From JAHFTY01 sp964584785 (GTDB lineage Bacteria > Acidobacteriota > Terriglobia > 20CM-2-55-15), in contig CAZPBY010000030.1 of NCBI GenBank assembly GCA_964584785.1, forward strand, positions 16,862-80,861: a stretch of DNA of 64,000 nt, written 5' to 3'. Within the stretch, counting starts at the first letter, position 1; each line of letters begins with the position of its first letter. A program made the translations under genes and the position numbers. Under the pieces are notes generated by a model. That model did not search any database and was not told the DNA's origin. It saw only the letters and a list, made by a program, of their open reading frames with translations. Of this stretch, positions 46,398-55,733 are shown in pieces.

Positions 46398-48296
46398 ATG
46401 GCAACCCGAACCCTGCAGATCCGAGGCACTCTGTCAGACGACTACCCTGACGTTTTCAGTCGCGACGCTTTGACCGCGCTCGAGGCCCTGGCGGGCCTGG
46501 ACGCGGATCGGAAAGCGTTGATGACCGGACGGATCGAAAGGCGTATGGCACGCGCTCGGAACAAGGAACGGATCGGCTTCCTCCATTCCGAAGCGACCAT
46601 CGCACGAACGAAAATCAAAGTTCAGGATGCGCGCGACGGAAATTTTGCCGGCAGCGAAATCCCCCGAGACCTGCAGCGTCAGTGGATCCAGGGGACCGGC
46701 CCTGCCGCGAAGCCGAATTCTCCTGTCGACAAGAGTATCCGCAACATCGCGTACGCCCTTCTCTCGGGCGCCGACGGATGGATGTTCGACGGCGAAGATG
46801 CGTTGGGTCAAATCAGCACCATGTCTCTGGACAATCAACGGAACCTCAGACTAGCCATCGATCGCGACTCGATATTTATGAAAACCGCCGAAAACGTTGC
46901 GGCCGAAATGAACGATTGGGCAAAGGGTTTCTTCGGACGGCCCATCATCCAGGACTGGGTCAAGCAACTCGACTTCACGACGAAAATCTTCAGGGCTCGC
47001 GGCCTTCATCTGGACGATCGGCACGTTCGGCTGAGCGACGGGTCGGGCTTTTCGGCATCCATCGTCGACACGGTGCTCTTCATCGTCAACAATCAGCGCC
47101 GCCTTCGAGACGCGGGCAGTTCGCTCGTGTTGTATCTGCCGAAGATCCAGACAGCAGAGGAAGCCGCCGTTTGGAACGATATCTTTTCCGCCCTCGAACA
47201 ACATGTCGGCATCCCCGTGGGCTCGATTAAGGCATATGTGCTTGTCGAGCAAATCGAGGCATGTTTCCAGTTGATGGAGATCCGCGCCGCTCTGGGAAAA
47301 CACTTCATCGGGTTCAACACGGGCCGGTGGGATTACATCAACAGCGTATCGGACGCGGTGGCCTGGGAGCGCGGCTTCATCAATCCGAATATCGACGCGA
47401 TTACGATGACGTATGGCTACATGCGCGTTTACGAAGACCGCGTGCGCAGGGCCTGCGTCACACCCGATAAACTGGGACAGCGAGCGTTATGGGAAGGCGG
47501 GATGGAACCGAATATTCCTGTCGGCTCCGAGGTTGGCGTGACGAACGGCATGAAAAGAGCCGTCGCCGGCGCTGAGCGCGAGCAGCGCGAAGGCGCAAAC
47601 GGGAAGTGGGTGGCGCACTGGAAAATGGTGCACATCGTCCGGCCCGTTTGGGAGAAGGTCGGCGAAGACAATCAGCTCGGCCGAAAATTTCCGCCGCTCA
47701 CCTACACGCCTGAAGACGCCGCGGGATTGACGCTGCTGGAGCCTGCCTCTCGAACAGTTCGAGGGGCGCGCGATCTGTTCAGTGTGGCACTCCAGTATGG
47801 CAATGCGTTCGGTCAGGGATTGCAGGCCGCCGCATTGAAGCCTGCGGATTACTTCGGTAATGAAGACGTCCTCTACCTGATGGAAGACATGGCGACCGGT
47901 GAAATCCGTCTCAGCATTCTGTGGGAGTGGCTGCACAAGAACGCAACCTTTACCGAGGCCGATCCGGTCGGCGTGAAAGCGGGCGACCGATTCACGGCGG
48001 ATCTGTGCGCGCGCCTGCTGGCTGAGGAATACGACAAGTTGACCAAAGCGAGTAATCGCGACGTTCACGATGTTTCGAAGAAGACGACGTTGCCGATCGC
48101 ACGCGAGATTGTTGAAGCCTACGTTATGGACAGCGTCAAGATGCCGTGGTACATCGACCTCCTGAACATCAACCTGAACAACCACGATCTGAGCGAAGCG
48201 AAGCGCCGAATCCAAATGCTGGCCGATGCATTCCGGAAGGATGGAACCCGCATCACGATGAACCTCGATTTTGATGAGGCGAAACGAGCGTCCTGA
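46398..48296 (+). CDS. Malate synthase-like protein (long form)
   Basis: A 632-residue member of the malate synthase A / HpcH aldolase-like superfamily. An SD (AGGAG) precedes ATG 46398. Marks are GADGWMFDGEDALGQIS (acidic metal-site region), YLPKIQTAEEAAVWNDIF, YVLVEQIEACFQLMEIRAAL (with the metal-binding Glu) and FIGFNTGRWDYINS, which matches the GRWDY signature of malate synthase. It is about 100 residues longer than usual. The enzyme would join acetyl-CoA and glyoxylate in the glyoxylate shunt; no isocitrate lyase is adjacent, so another alpha-hydroxy-acid reaction is possible. Confidence 0.7.
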   Translation: MATRTLQIRGTLSDDYPDVFSRDALTALEALAGLDADRKALMTGRIERRMARARNKERIGFLHSEATIARTKIKVQDARDGNFAGSEIPRDLQRQWIQGTGPAAKPNSPVDKSIRNIAYALLSGADGWMFDGEDALGQISTMSLDNQRNLRLAIDRDSIFMKTAENVAAEMNDWAKGFFGRPIIQDWVKQLDFTTKIFRARGLHLDDRHVRLSDGSGFSASIVDTVLFIVNNQRRLRDAGSSLVLYLPKIQTAEEAAVWNDIFSALEQHVGIPVGSIKAYVLVEQIEACFQLMEIRAALGKHFIGFNTGRWDYINSVSDAVAWERGFINPNIDAITMTYGYMRVYEDRVRRACVTPDKLGQRALWEGGMEPNIPVGSEVGVTNGMKRAVAGAEREQREGANGKWVAHWKMVHIVRPVWEKVGEDNQLGRKFPPLTYTPEDAAGLTLLEPASRTVRGARDLFSVALQYGNAFGQGLQAAALKPADYFGNEDVLYLMEDMATGEIRLSILWEWLHKNATFTEADPVGVKAGDRFTADLCARLLAEEYDKLTKASNRDVHDVSKKTTLPIAREIVEAYVMDSVKMPWYIDLLNINLNNHDLSEAKRRIQMLADAFRKDGTRITMNLDFDEAKRAS

Positions 48297-48343
48297 ATGA
48301 CAATTACGTATTGAAATATTTCCAACGGAGGAGGAGGGCATCT

Positions 48344-50755
48344 ATGGTGAAGCGAACGATAGGCGTTGCGATCGTTGTATTGCTGATTTGTGCGTCCGGT
48401 TTCGGTCAGGAAACTTACAAAAAGCCGCCGCAGGCGATTCTGGATGTTTTGAATGCCCCGCAGCCTCCGCAGATTTCGGTCAATCCGTCACGCGACACGA
48501 TGATTCTGGCTGATCAGCTGCGCTATCCGCCGATCGCCGATCTGGCGCAGCCGATGTTGCGTCTTGCGGGTTCACGAATCAATCCCAACACTAACGGACC
48601 CCACCGCGGGACGTATTTTGTCTCGTTAACTGTCAAGAGAATTGCAGACAACGCCGACATGAAAGTCGCGCTTCCGCCAAATGCTAAAGCGAGCATGCCG
48701 CGGTGGAGTCCCGACGGAAAGCAGTTCGCTTTCATGAACACCGTGGCGAACAGCATCGAACTGTGGCTCGGCGATACGGCGACCGGAAAGATACGGAAGA
48801 TTCCAGGGGTTACCATCAATGCCGCCCACGGCGAACCGGTGCAGTGGACGGATAGCAAATCATTGATCGTTCAACTGGTGCGCGCCAATCGTGGAAAGGC
48901 GCCATCGAAGCCCGCCGTTCCCGTCGGACCAAACGTTCAGGAAACTTCAGGCAATGCCGGTCCCGCGCCTACCTATGAGGATCTGCTGCAGAATCCTTAC
49001 GACGAAGCGCAATGGGAATACTACACGACGGCCCAGCTGGCCTTTGTCGACGCGGCTTCCGGAAGAGTGACAAACGTCGGCCAGCCGGCAATGTTCCAGT
49101 CGATCGATCAGTCCCCGGACGGCAAATACCTGCTCGTGACCACAATCCATAAACCGTTTTCCTATCTGCGTCCCGCGAACTCTTTTCCGAAGCTCATCGA
49201 AGTCTGGGACAAAACGGGAAAGTCCGTACATAAAATTGCCGACCTTCCCTTGGCGGATAACGTGCGTATTGGCGGCGTCCGTGTCGGTCCGCGAAACGTG
49301 GAGTGGCAACCCAAACAACCGAGCACGCTGGTGTGGGTGGACGCACTGGACGGCGGCGATCCGGACAAGAAGGTACCGAATCGAGATCAGGTTTTGACGC
49401 TGAAGGCTCCTTTCACTGACACCCCTGCCGAATTCTTCAAGACCGAACACCGATTGTCCGGATTGAGCTGGACGGAGAAAGACAACATCGCGCTCATCAG
49501 CGATACCGATCGCATGAAAAAATGGACGCGGACGTTTGTCGTCAACATCGATCAACCGTCTGCCGAAGCGAAGGTGATATGGAGCCGCAGCACACAGGAT
49601 CGCTATAACGACCCGGGCCGGGCGATGGTGCGTCAGCTGCCGGGCGGTGAAACGGTTGTGGCGCAGAGCGGCGACTACATTTTCCTGGATGGCAATGGCT
49701 CGTCTCCTCAGGGCGATCTCCCGTTTTACGACCGGTTCAATTTGAAGACTCTCCAATCCGAACGCGTTTTCAGATCGGCTCCGAACACCTATGAAACCGT
49801 CGTCACGACGCTCAATGAAGATGGATCGAAGTTCCTGACCCGCCACGAGACCTCCACGGAACCGCCGAATTACTACGTCCGGACAACCTCCGGCGCGGCT
49901 CCGCAGATCCTGACGAAGTACACGGATCCCACGCCGGTCCTGCGCAAGATCAAGAAGCAGCTTGTGACATATAAGCGTGATGACGGCGTTAATCTGTCGT
50001 TCACGCTGTATCTGCCGCCGGATTACAAGGAAGGAACGCGCCTGCCCACGGTCGTTTGGGCGTATCCGACCGAATACAACGACAACGAAACAGCGAGTCA
50101 GGTGAGCGGCTCTACGGCGCGGTTTACGACGATCACCGGGCCTTCGGAGTTGTTTTATGTTCTGGCCGGTTACGCGCTGCTCGAGAATGCCGCCATGCCT
50201 GTCGTCGGCGCCCCCGATGTCGTCAACAACACTTACGTCCAACAGATCACGATGAACGCTAAGGCCGCGATCGACAAAGCCACGGAAATGGGCGTCACGG
50301 ATCCCAATCGCGTCGGCGTCGGCGGTCACAGCTATGGCGCTTTTATGACTGCCAATCTGTTGGCCCACACGGACCTGTTCAAGGCCGGTGTCGCTCGCAG
50401 CGGAGCATACAATCGAACGCTCACACCGTTTGGATTCCAGAACGAGCAGCGGACGTTATGGGAAGCCCCGGAGACGTACCTCAACATGTCCCCGTTCATG
50501 TATGCGGACAAACTGAAGGAACCGATCCTGTTTACACACGGCGAAGCCGACGACAACACAGGCACGTTCCCCATTCAATCCGACCGCATGTTCGCCGCCG
50601 TGCGTGGAAACGGCGGAACGGCGCGACTCGTGACGCTTCCGTACGAAGCACACGGCTACGCCGCGCGTGAAACGATCGAACACGTGCTTTATGAAATGAT
50701 TTCCTGGTTTGAGAGATTTGTGAAGGACGTCCAGCCGAAAAACAGCAGTAAGTAG
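48344..50755 (+). CDS. S9 family prolyl oligopeptidase-like serine peptidase, exported
   Basis: An 803-residue protein. ATG 48344 follows GGAGGAGG; signal peptide 1-22 (VAIVVLLICASGFGQ). A beta-propeller (about 80-500; MPRWSPDGKQFAFMNTVANS, SIDQSPDGKYLLVTTIHKP) precedes an alpha/beta-hydrolase domain (about 530-800) with Ser in VGVGGHSYGAFMTANLL, Asp in HGEADDNTGTFPIQSDRMF and His in YEAHGYAARE. It resembles glutamyl endopeptidase-type S9D peptidases. Probably periplasmic peptide degradation. Downstream is a perfect hairpin. Confidence 0.92.
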   Translation: MVKRTIGVAIVVLLICASGFGQETYKKPPQAILDVLNAPQPPQISVNPSRDTMILADQLRYPPIADLAQPMLRLAGSRINPNTNGPHRGTYFVSLTVKRIADNADMKVALPPNAKASMPRWSPDGKQFAFMNTVANSIELWLGDTATGKIRKIPGVTINAAHGEPVQWTDSKSLIVQLVRANRGKAPSKPAVPVGPNVQETSGNAGPAPTYEDLLQNPYDEAQWEYYTTAQLAFVDAASGRVTNVGQPAMFQSIDQSPDGKYLLVTTIHKPFSYLRPANSFPKLIEVWDKTGKSVHKIADLPLADNVRIGGVRVGPRNVEWQPKQPSTLVWVDALDGGDPDKKVPNRDQVLTLKAPFTDTPAEFFKTEHRLSGLSWTEKDNIALISDTDRMKKWTRTFVVNIDQPSAEAKVIWSRSTQDRYNDPGRAMVRQLPGGETVVAQSGDYIFLDGNGSSPQGDLPFYDRFNLKTLQSERVFRSAPNTYETVVTTLNEDGSKFLTRHETSTEPPNYYVRTTSGAAPQILTKYTDPTPVLRKIKKQLVTYKRDDGVNLSFTLYLPPDYKEGTRLPTVVWAYPTEYNDNETASQVSGSTARFTTITGPSELFYVLAGYALLENAAMPVVGAPDVVNNTYVQQITMNAKAAIDKATEMGVTDPNRVGVGGHSYGAFMTANLLAHTDLFKAGVARSGAYNRTLTPFGFQNEQRTLWEAPETYLNMSPFMYADKLKEPILFTHGEADDNTGTFPIQSDRMFAAVRGNGGTARLVTLPYEAHGYAARETIEHVLYEMISWFERFVKDVQPKNSSK

Positions 50756-50770
50756 TTGAGTTCGAGTTCT

Positions 50771-50812
50771 GGGGACGCACACCCAAACCCCATAATTCGG
50801 GTGTGCGTCCCC
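50771..50812. repeat. Perfect 14-bp inverted repeat (REP-like or terminator)
   Basis: GGGGACGCACACCC (50771-50784) and GGGTGTGCGTCCCC (50799-50812), a perfect 14-bp stem, loop of 14 bases. It lies 15 bases after the S9 peptidase stop. No U-tract follows. The sequence type recalls REP elements near RAYT transposases; no transposase is in the window. Confidence 0.8.
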
Positions 50813-50969
50813 TTATCTATCTTTCTTTCTCATCGGATGTCACGGCTTCATAACGGATTTCAGAGCTGAACGGGCTGACGCGGCATGTGAACGCTCCGCG
50901 GTCGCATCTTTAATTCGAATATGGCTTCTGCACGATCGAGTGCCGCATCTGGACGTCGTCCTGTCTACT

Positions 50970-51671
50970 TCACGCGGCTTGATCCTGATCCTTTCCCGGT
51001 TTCTGCCCTTTTTTTTGACCGAGCCGCAAAACTCCTAAGAGTTCTCCATCCGAGGTCGTGACCAGAGCGTTCTCGATGTCGTGTTTGCGAAGTTCCTTCA
51101 ACGTTTCTTTAGGGTCGGCGTCCGGACGGTATGTTGTAGGCGCCGGATTCATCACCTCAGAAGCGCGTGACAAGGGGTTGGCGTTCCATGCGTCGCCTTC
51201 AATGATTCCCATGACAATATTGCGATCGTTCAGAACCACGCAAAAATCGTTGCTCCCTCGCCGGTTCTGGATTTCCTGCATCCGATCGCGCAGGAGGCAC
51301 GTTTGCATGTCTCGTTTCACGTACTGCTTCAGCCTTGGCTTGTTTGAATCCGAGCCCTCCGTCTCAAACCCCGAAGCGATCCAGTCCTCTTTTCCGAGTG
51401 TGTATCGGTACACCTCCTGAAAACCCATGCTCTCGAGCCGCCAGGCAGCTCGGGCGCTGAGGTCGCATCGATAATTCGTGCCGTAGACGATCACTGCCTG
51501 ATCCTTTCGAAGGCCTTTCGTGCTCGCAGGAGTCAATGTATCGAGCGGAATGCTGATGGCTTTAGGCAGGTGTTCCTTCTTGTATTCGGCGGCAGGCAGA
51601 ACCTCAATGATTTGAGCACGATCCTGTGCGATGAGGGTTTTGACATCTTTTCTACGAATATCGATTGGCAT
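50970..51671 (-). CDS. Rhodanese-like and CBS domain protein
   Basis: A 233-residue cytoplasmic protein from ATG 51669-51671. The rhodanese-like part (about 1-105; IIEVLPAAEYKKEHLPKAIS) lacks the usual active-site Cys after VIVY; the loop reads YGTNYRCDLSARAA, so it is probably inactive or uses a shifted Cys. Residues about 120-222 form a CBS pair (LRDRMQEI, NDFCVVLNDRNIVMGII, RASEVMNPAP, HDIENALVTTSDGELLG), which usually binds adenosyl nucleotides. The tail is basic. It is divergent from the 51780 gene. Confidence 0.85.
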   Translation of the reverse strand: MPIDIRRKDVKTLIAQDRAQIIEVLPAAEYKKEHLPKAISIPLDTLTPASTKGLRKDQAVIVYGTNYRCDLSARAAWRLESMGFQEVYRYTLGKEDWIASGFETEGSDSNKPRLKQYVKRDMQTCLLRDRMQEIQNRRGSNDFCVVLNDRNIVMGIIEGDAWNANPLSRASEVMNPAPTTYRPDADPKETLKELRKHDIENALVTTSDGELLGVLRLGQKKGQKPGKDQDQAA

Positions 51672-51779
51672 ACAGACCTTCCTACAGATTAGACGTCCAA
51701 ACGCTACGTCTGTCTGTAGTATTTGGGGCACTCTGCTTCGGCACAGAGTTTGCTTGCGCACTGCCCTGAAGGTATGTAT

Positions 51780-52220
51780 ATGCCCGCACGAATCAAATGG
51801 AAGGACATCGCAAAAGCTGATCGCGACCTTATTTCTCAGGCGGTTAACGACGCTATCGGCCGGTATGAAGGGGACTGGCGGGTCAAGGTTTCGGGAACCG
51901 GAACCGGCGAGGTTTGGGAAATTCGCATCGACGGCCCGGAAGGATTTGTCTGGAGCCATCGATTTACGGGTGCCGAACGCGCGCAGACGATCATTGCCAA
52001 TTCCGCCCGCGCCGCCGTCGAAATGGCGGTCGGCGAACTGAGCCACGCTTTGGCGGAACTGATTCGTCAGGGTATCACCTTCACGACGCAGCCCCGGCCC
52101 GACGGCGGAACCAGCTACGTCATCAATCGTGCGGAGTTGAGCGAGGAAGAAGTAACAGCGCTCGCCAGGCAGGGCGCACTGACGCGCGACGGTCTTCGCA
52201 GCTATCTTCTCAGTCGATAA
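51780..52220 (+). CDS. Conserved hypothetical protein
   Basis: A 146-residue soluble protein from ATG 51780 (MPARIKWKDIAKADRDLI; ATG 51774 also possible). The middle reads YEGDWRVKVSGTGTGEVWEI, IDGPEGFVWSHRFTGAE, an alpha/beta pattern, then helices with SARAAVEMAVGELSHALAEL. No known motif. It is the first plus gene after the divergent rhodanese-CBS gene. Confidence 0.7.
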   Translation: MPARIKWKDIAKADRDLISQAVNDAIGRYEGDWRVKVSGTGTGEVWEIRIDGPEGFVWSHRFTGAERAQTIIANSARAAVEMAVGELSHALAELIRQGITFTTQPRPDGGTSYVINRAELSEEEVTALARQGALTRDGLRSYLLSR

Positions 52221-52326
52221 CCGGTTCTTTCACGGTGGTACTCTCCTTCCACAAAAATTGGCCCACGACTTGCAAAAACCGTTTCGGCGTGTTGGGTTTA
52301 TCCTAATATTAATTCAAAGGAGGCCT

Positions 52327-52737
52327 ATGGTCTTGAGAGTCTTGCAAGTTGCTCGTGTGTCACTCGTTTGTTTTCTTGTTGCCGCGCTGCTCACCCCGCA
52401 ATTGCTGCAGGCGCAGTCGTCCATCGTCCAGCCTTCCGAATTGAAGAACGCCCTCCAAAAGGCATCGTCCACCCGGGAAAGAAACCTCGCCCAGGTTCGT
52501 TCGTTCTTCTCCAGTGAGCCCGTTCGTGAGGCTTTGTCGAAGACGACGATGAAGCCGGAACAACTCAAGGAAGCGGTCGCGTCACTCAGTCCGGAAGAAC
52601 TGGCGAAGCTGGCGCAAAAAACACAAAAGCTACAGGCCGACTTCGCGGCCGGTTCTTTGAACAATCAGGATCTGACGTATATTGTGATTGCGCTCGCCGC
52701 TGCCGTACTTGTTTTGATCGTCGTCGCGGCGGGCTGA
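52327..52737 (+). CDS. PA2779 family protein
   Basis: A 136-residue protein from ATG 52327, preceded by AAGGAGG. It has an N-terminal signal-like helix (RVSLVCFLVAALLTPQLL), a helical body with PSELKNALQKASSTRERNLA and VASLSPEELAKLAQK, and a C-terminal membrane helix (LTYIVIALAAAVLVLIVVAA). This matches the PA2779 (DUF6627) family, which occurs with a PA2778-type cysteine peptidase, as here. Its stop and the next start overlap (TGATG). Confidence 0.88.
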   Translation: MVLRVLQVARVSLVCFLVAALLTPQLLQAQSSIVQPSELKNALQKASSTRERNLAQVRSFFSSEPVREALSKTTMKPEQLKEAVASLSPEELAKLAQKTQKLQADFAAGSLNNQDLTYIVIALAAAVLVLIVVAAG

Positions 52738-54566
52738 TGACCTCTACTCTTGCCCTGTTGCTTGCACTCGGCAGCGCAACATGGCTCGACGTCCCCTTCG
52801 TCCGGCAGCCCAAAGATGGATGCGGGTCGGCCTCGATCTGGATGCTGATGCAGTATTGGAGGGCGCCTCAGATCGAACCGCTGAACGATATCCATCGCGA
52901 CGTGTTCTCTTCGAGAGCCGGAGGCGTGTACGCGGGCGACATGCAGCGTTACTTCGCGTCGCACGGCTTCGATGCGTTTGCGTTCTCCGGCCAATGGACG
53001 GACCTTCAGGATAATCTCGCGAAGGGCCGTCCATTGATCGTTTCACTTGAAGGAAATGCCCGCGACATGCCCCTGCATTATGTCGTCGTCGCCGGGCTCG
53101 ATGACGAGCAGCAGCTGGTCCTTCTGAACGACGCAGCCGATCGTAAACTTCGGGCAATTCGCCGCACCGATTTTGAAGAACGATGGCAGGTGTCTGAAAA
53201 CTGGACGCTGCTGGTCACGCCACGAGAGTCCGAGCCTGCCCCTGCGATTTCGAAGGAACTCGATCACTCGTCACCCGAACCGGCGGCCGTCGGCGATCTG
53301 GAGGCTGCGACGGCTGCATTCCGCCGCGAGGATTACCCGGCCGCCAGGCGATATGCGCGGTCCGCATTGCGTAAAAGTCCGCAGGATGTGACGGCAAACG
53401 ATCTTCTGGCAACGTTGTTTCTTTTGGACGACAACCTGGAAGCCGCGTTGAAGTACTGGAATCGTTTGGACAAGCCCGCCGTTCGCGACGTTCGTGTCGA
53501 CCCGCCGCTAAGGTTCGATCCCGTACGCCTGGATCGCGCGTTCGCCTTTTCGCGCGGCGGCACACTGACGCTCGACGAATATCGCCGCACCGCGGCACGG
53601 CTGGACGCCGCCGGAAGCTTTTCCCGCTACGACTTTGATCTCAGCCCAACGGATTCGGATTCCTTTGACCTGACCTTCAGGGCCTCGGAACGAAGCGAGG
53701 CTCCGATTCTCTCGTGGTTTGCCGGCTTGCCTTTTCAGACGGTGCAGCCACGCGCGACCGATATAGGCGGAAGCAGCATGAATGTGGAGTCCTTGCTCCG
53801 CTGGGATCGCGTCAAACAACGCGCCTTCATGTTCACCTCCGGTCCGCTGGGATCGAGCGCGTCCACCCGGTATTTCGTCGAAGCCGACGCCCGCAAAGAG
53901 GAGTGGGATTGGCGCGGCAGCCGGCTTGTCCTGAAGAAGTTCGAATCCAAACTCGGCCTGAGTTCACCGATCGGGTCGCGCGGCGCATGGTCTTCGGCGG
54001 TGATCGTCGGTGCACCGGGTTTGGGATACGCCGGCCAAACGGATTTCGACGTCCTGCGATGGCCCGAAAGACGGCTGGTGTTGAATACCGGAGTGCGTGC
54101 CAAGGTGAAGCGTGTGGGCGAGACCCGTTTCGCAAGGGCGGAATTCGATGGTCATTTGAGTTGGTTCCCTCGGTCGCGAGGCTCCGACTTCGCGACGACC
54201 GTCCGGTTAAGGGCAGGCGCCGCGACTGGTCAAACGCCGTATGACGAACTCTTTGCTTTAGGCATCGACCGCGACTCCGACTTGATTTTGCGAGGACATC
54301 GAGCCGTCACGAACGGACGCAAAGGATCAGCCGTTTTTGCGCGGCATTACGGCTTGCTGAATCTCGAATCCGAGAAGACACTTCACGATTTCACACTGGC
54401 TCGACTATCGGCAGCGCCATTTGTGGACGCCGCGAAGGCGCCGGGATGGTTCGTTGACACGGGCGTCGAGTTGCGGCTGCGGCTGGCCTCCGTCGCCAGC
54501 TTTTCATTTTCGATCGGCAGGGATCTTCAAACCGGACGCACCGTCTACGCACCGAATTACCATTGA
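52737..54566 (+). CDS. PA2778 family C39-like cysteine peptidase fused to a predicted outer-membrane barrel
   Basis: A 609-residue protein. Residues 1-160 form a papain-like C39 peptidase domain with Cys29 (PKDGCGSASIWMLMQYWR) and His114 (MPLHYVVVAGLDDEQ). Residues about 185-250 are TPR-like (FRREDYPAARRYARSALRKS). The last ~340 residues are beta-strand rich with many aromatic and alternate polar residues and end in SFSFSIGRDLQTGRTVYAPN, like Omp85/TamA-type barrels (LFALGIDRDSDLILRGHRAV). It follows the PA2779 gene directly. Usual PA2778 proteins are about 300 residues, so the barrel is an added half. Role unknown; periplasmic processing at the outer membrane is inferred. Confidence 0.8.
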   Translation: MTSTLALLLALGSATWLDVPFVRQPKDGCGSASIWMLMQYWRAPQIEPLNDIHRDVFSSRAGGVYAGDMQRYFASHGFDAFAFSGQWTDLQDNLAKGRPLIVSLEGNARDMPLHYVVVAGLDDEQQLVLLNDAADRKLRAIRRTDFEERWQVSENWTLLVTPRESEPAPAISKELDHSSPEPAAVGDLEAATAAFRREDYPAARRYARSALRKSPQDVTANDLLATLFLLDDNLEAALKYWNRLDKPAVRDVRVDPPLRFDPVRLDRAFAFSRGGTLTLDEYRRTAARLDAAGSFSRYDFDLSPTDSDSFDLTFRASERSEAPILSWFAGLPFQTVQPRATDIGGSSMNVESLLRWDRVKQRAFMFTSGPLGSSASTRYFVEADARKEEWDWRGSRLVLKKFESKLGLSSPIGSRGAWSSAVIVGAPGLGYAGQTDFDVLRWPERRLVLNTGVRAKVKRVGETRFARAEFDGHLSWFPRSRGSDFATTVRLRAGAATGQTPYDELFALGIDRDSDLILRGHRAVTNGRKGSAVFARHYGLLNLESEKTLHDFTLARLSAAPFVDAAKAPGWFVDTGVELRLRLASVASFSFSIGRDLQTGRTVYAPNYH

Positions 54567-54590
54567 AGGGTGTGGCCTATTTAATCACCC

Positions 54591-54627
54591 AAAAAAAATC
54601 CCCGGGCGATGGACTCGCACGGGGATT
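54591..54627 (-). terminator. Intrinsic terminator of the 54653 gene
   Basis: Stem AATCCCCG (54597-54604) with CGGGGATT (54620-54627), and eight A on the plus strand at 54591-54598, which gives a U-tract for minus-strand transcription. Confidence 0.8.
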
Positions 54628-54652
54628 GGTTGTTTGAGTCTGGATTTTTAAA

Positions 54653-54982
54653 TTACTTGCAGATGGAATTCATCTTCAGTTCGCTGGCCTTGAAAACGTC
54701 TTTGCCGCCCTCTTTGGCCATGGCGCCGGTCAGCGTCACGTTGTGATTGTTGGCATGGCGGGTCAGCGTGGCAGTGTCGCCCGTGACAACCCATTCCTTG
54801 CCTTTATCGTCCTTGATCACAAAATGGTCGGCATCCGCACCTTTGTTAAAGCAGCCGGTGACGGACGTTGAGCCTCCCATGTCTTTCTTCTCTCCGCCGC
54901 CCTTCTTCTCCTGACCTACCAGCACTACCGGCAGCAGAATAGCTAACACTACGACAAACACGAATACTAACTTCCGATTCAT
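54653..54982 (-). CDS. Small exported protein of unknown function
   Basis: A 109-residue protein; AGGAGG is five bases before ATG 54982. A long hydrophobic signal (RKLVFVFVVVLAILLPVVLV) precedes a charged Gly/Lys linker (KKGGGEKKDMGG). The core then reads TSVTGCFNKGADADHFVIKD and EWVVTGDTATLTRH, an OB-fold-like strand pattern common in short Acidobacterial exported proteins. Two Cys residues, near 47 and 108, could form a disulfide. Function unknown. Confidence 0.75.
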   Translation of the reverse strand: MNRKLVFVFVVVLAILLPVVLVGQEKKGGGEKKDMGGSTSVTGCFNKGADADHFVIKDDKGKEWVVTGDTATLTRHANNHNVTLTGAMAKEGGKDVFKASELKMNSICK

Positions 54983-55040
54983 GCATCCTCCTGGGTTTTG
55001 GTGATTCAGTGCGTGAGTGTATATCACGAATCGGCCGGGG

Positions 55041-55649
55041 TCAAACGGGCCGGTCCGGATCGATCATCGTGCGCCACATGTGCGCCACCGGGCTGTTGTC
55101 GAATCCCAGTCCTTCCGGCGGCTGACGGAAGTGTCGTCCGATAATATCCTCGAAAGGCTCGATGGCCGGCGTCGCGTTCCGATCGAAGCTGTAATCGTCA
55201 TACAGTGTGATCAGCCGCGCTTCCATGTACCACCGATGGTCTCGCGCGTACCGGTATGCCGATTCGATATGAGGCTTTGGCCGATAATCGGCTCCGAACA
55301 TGCGGACGTACATCTCCGGATATTCATAGCCCACTTCCGGATCGGGATAAAACCGCAGCGCCTGATGATAACGAATCGCCCAGCTGACCTTCTCGGACAC
55401 ATACGGCTCCACCAGCTGAGCGCCCCACCATCCATGATCCGGCTTGATCAGCCACAGCCCCAGATCATGCAGCAAACACGCCAGCACCGTCTCTTCCGGT
55501 TGCCCCGCTTCCAACGCCATATTCGCGCTTTGAATGCAGTGATGACCCGGCGGAAAGGGGAGGTTATTGCGGATCTGCCGGAACCGCAGATTGAAGAAGT
55601 CCGCAAGCGCCGGGCGGTCCGGCATCGGGGTCCAGGCTGTGTCGTTCAC
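55041..55649 (-). CDS. HD domain protein
   Basis: A protein of about 202 residues with an HD phosphohydrolase-like segment: PPGHHCIQSANMALEAG and TVLACLLHDLGLWLIKPDHG, where the HD pair is in the LLHDLG motif. The remainder is helical and rich in Tyr, Trp and His (HQALRFYPDPEVGYEYPEM). It resembles HD proteins of the family that acts on small aldehyde or oxygenase-type substrates. The start is not certain: GTG 55649 or ATG 55625; neither has a good SD. Confidence 0.75.
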   Translation of the reverse strand: MNDTAWTPMPDRPALADFFNLRFRQIRNNLPFPPGHHCIQSANMALEAGQPEETVLACLLHDLGLWLIKPDHGWWGAQLVEPYVSEKVSWAIRYHQALRFYPDPEVGYEYPEMYVRMFGADYRPKPHIESAYRYARDHRWYMEARLITLYDDYSFDRNATPAIEPFEDIIGRHFRQPPEGLGFDNSPVAHMWRTMIDPDRPV

Positions 55650-55733
55650 CCGGCTATTGTAAGCGACATCACGAACCAAATTGCCGTGCGAGGCGTCTGG
55701 AATAGTGCGAAGCTGAACTGAAGGAGTGTTGTC

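Noticed and set aside
48947..50368. A 473-codon minus-strand frame inside the S9 peptidase
   Set aside because: Shadow of the plus-strand gene; composition is Arg/His/Val-rich without motifs.
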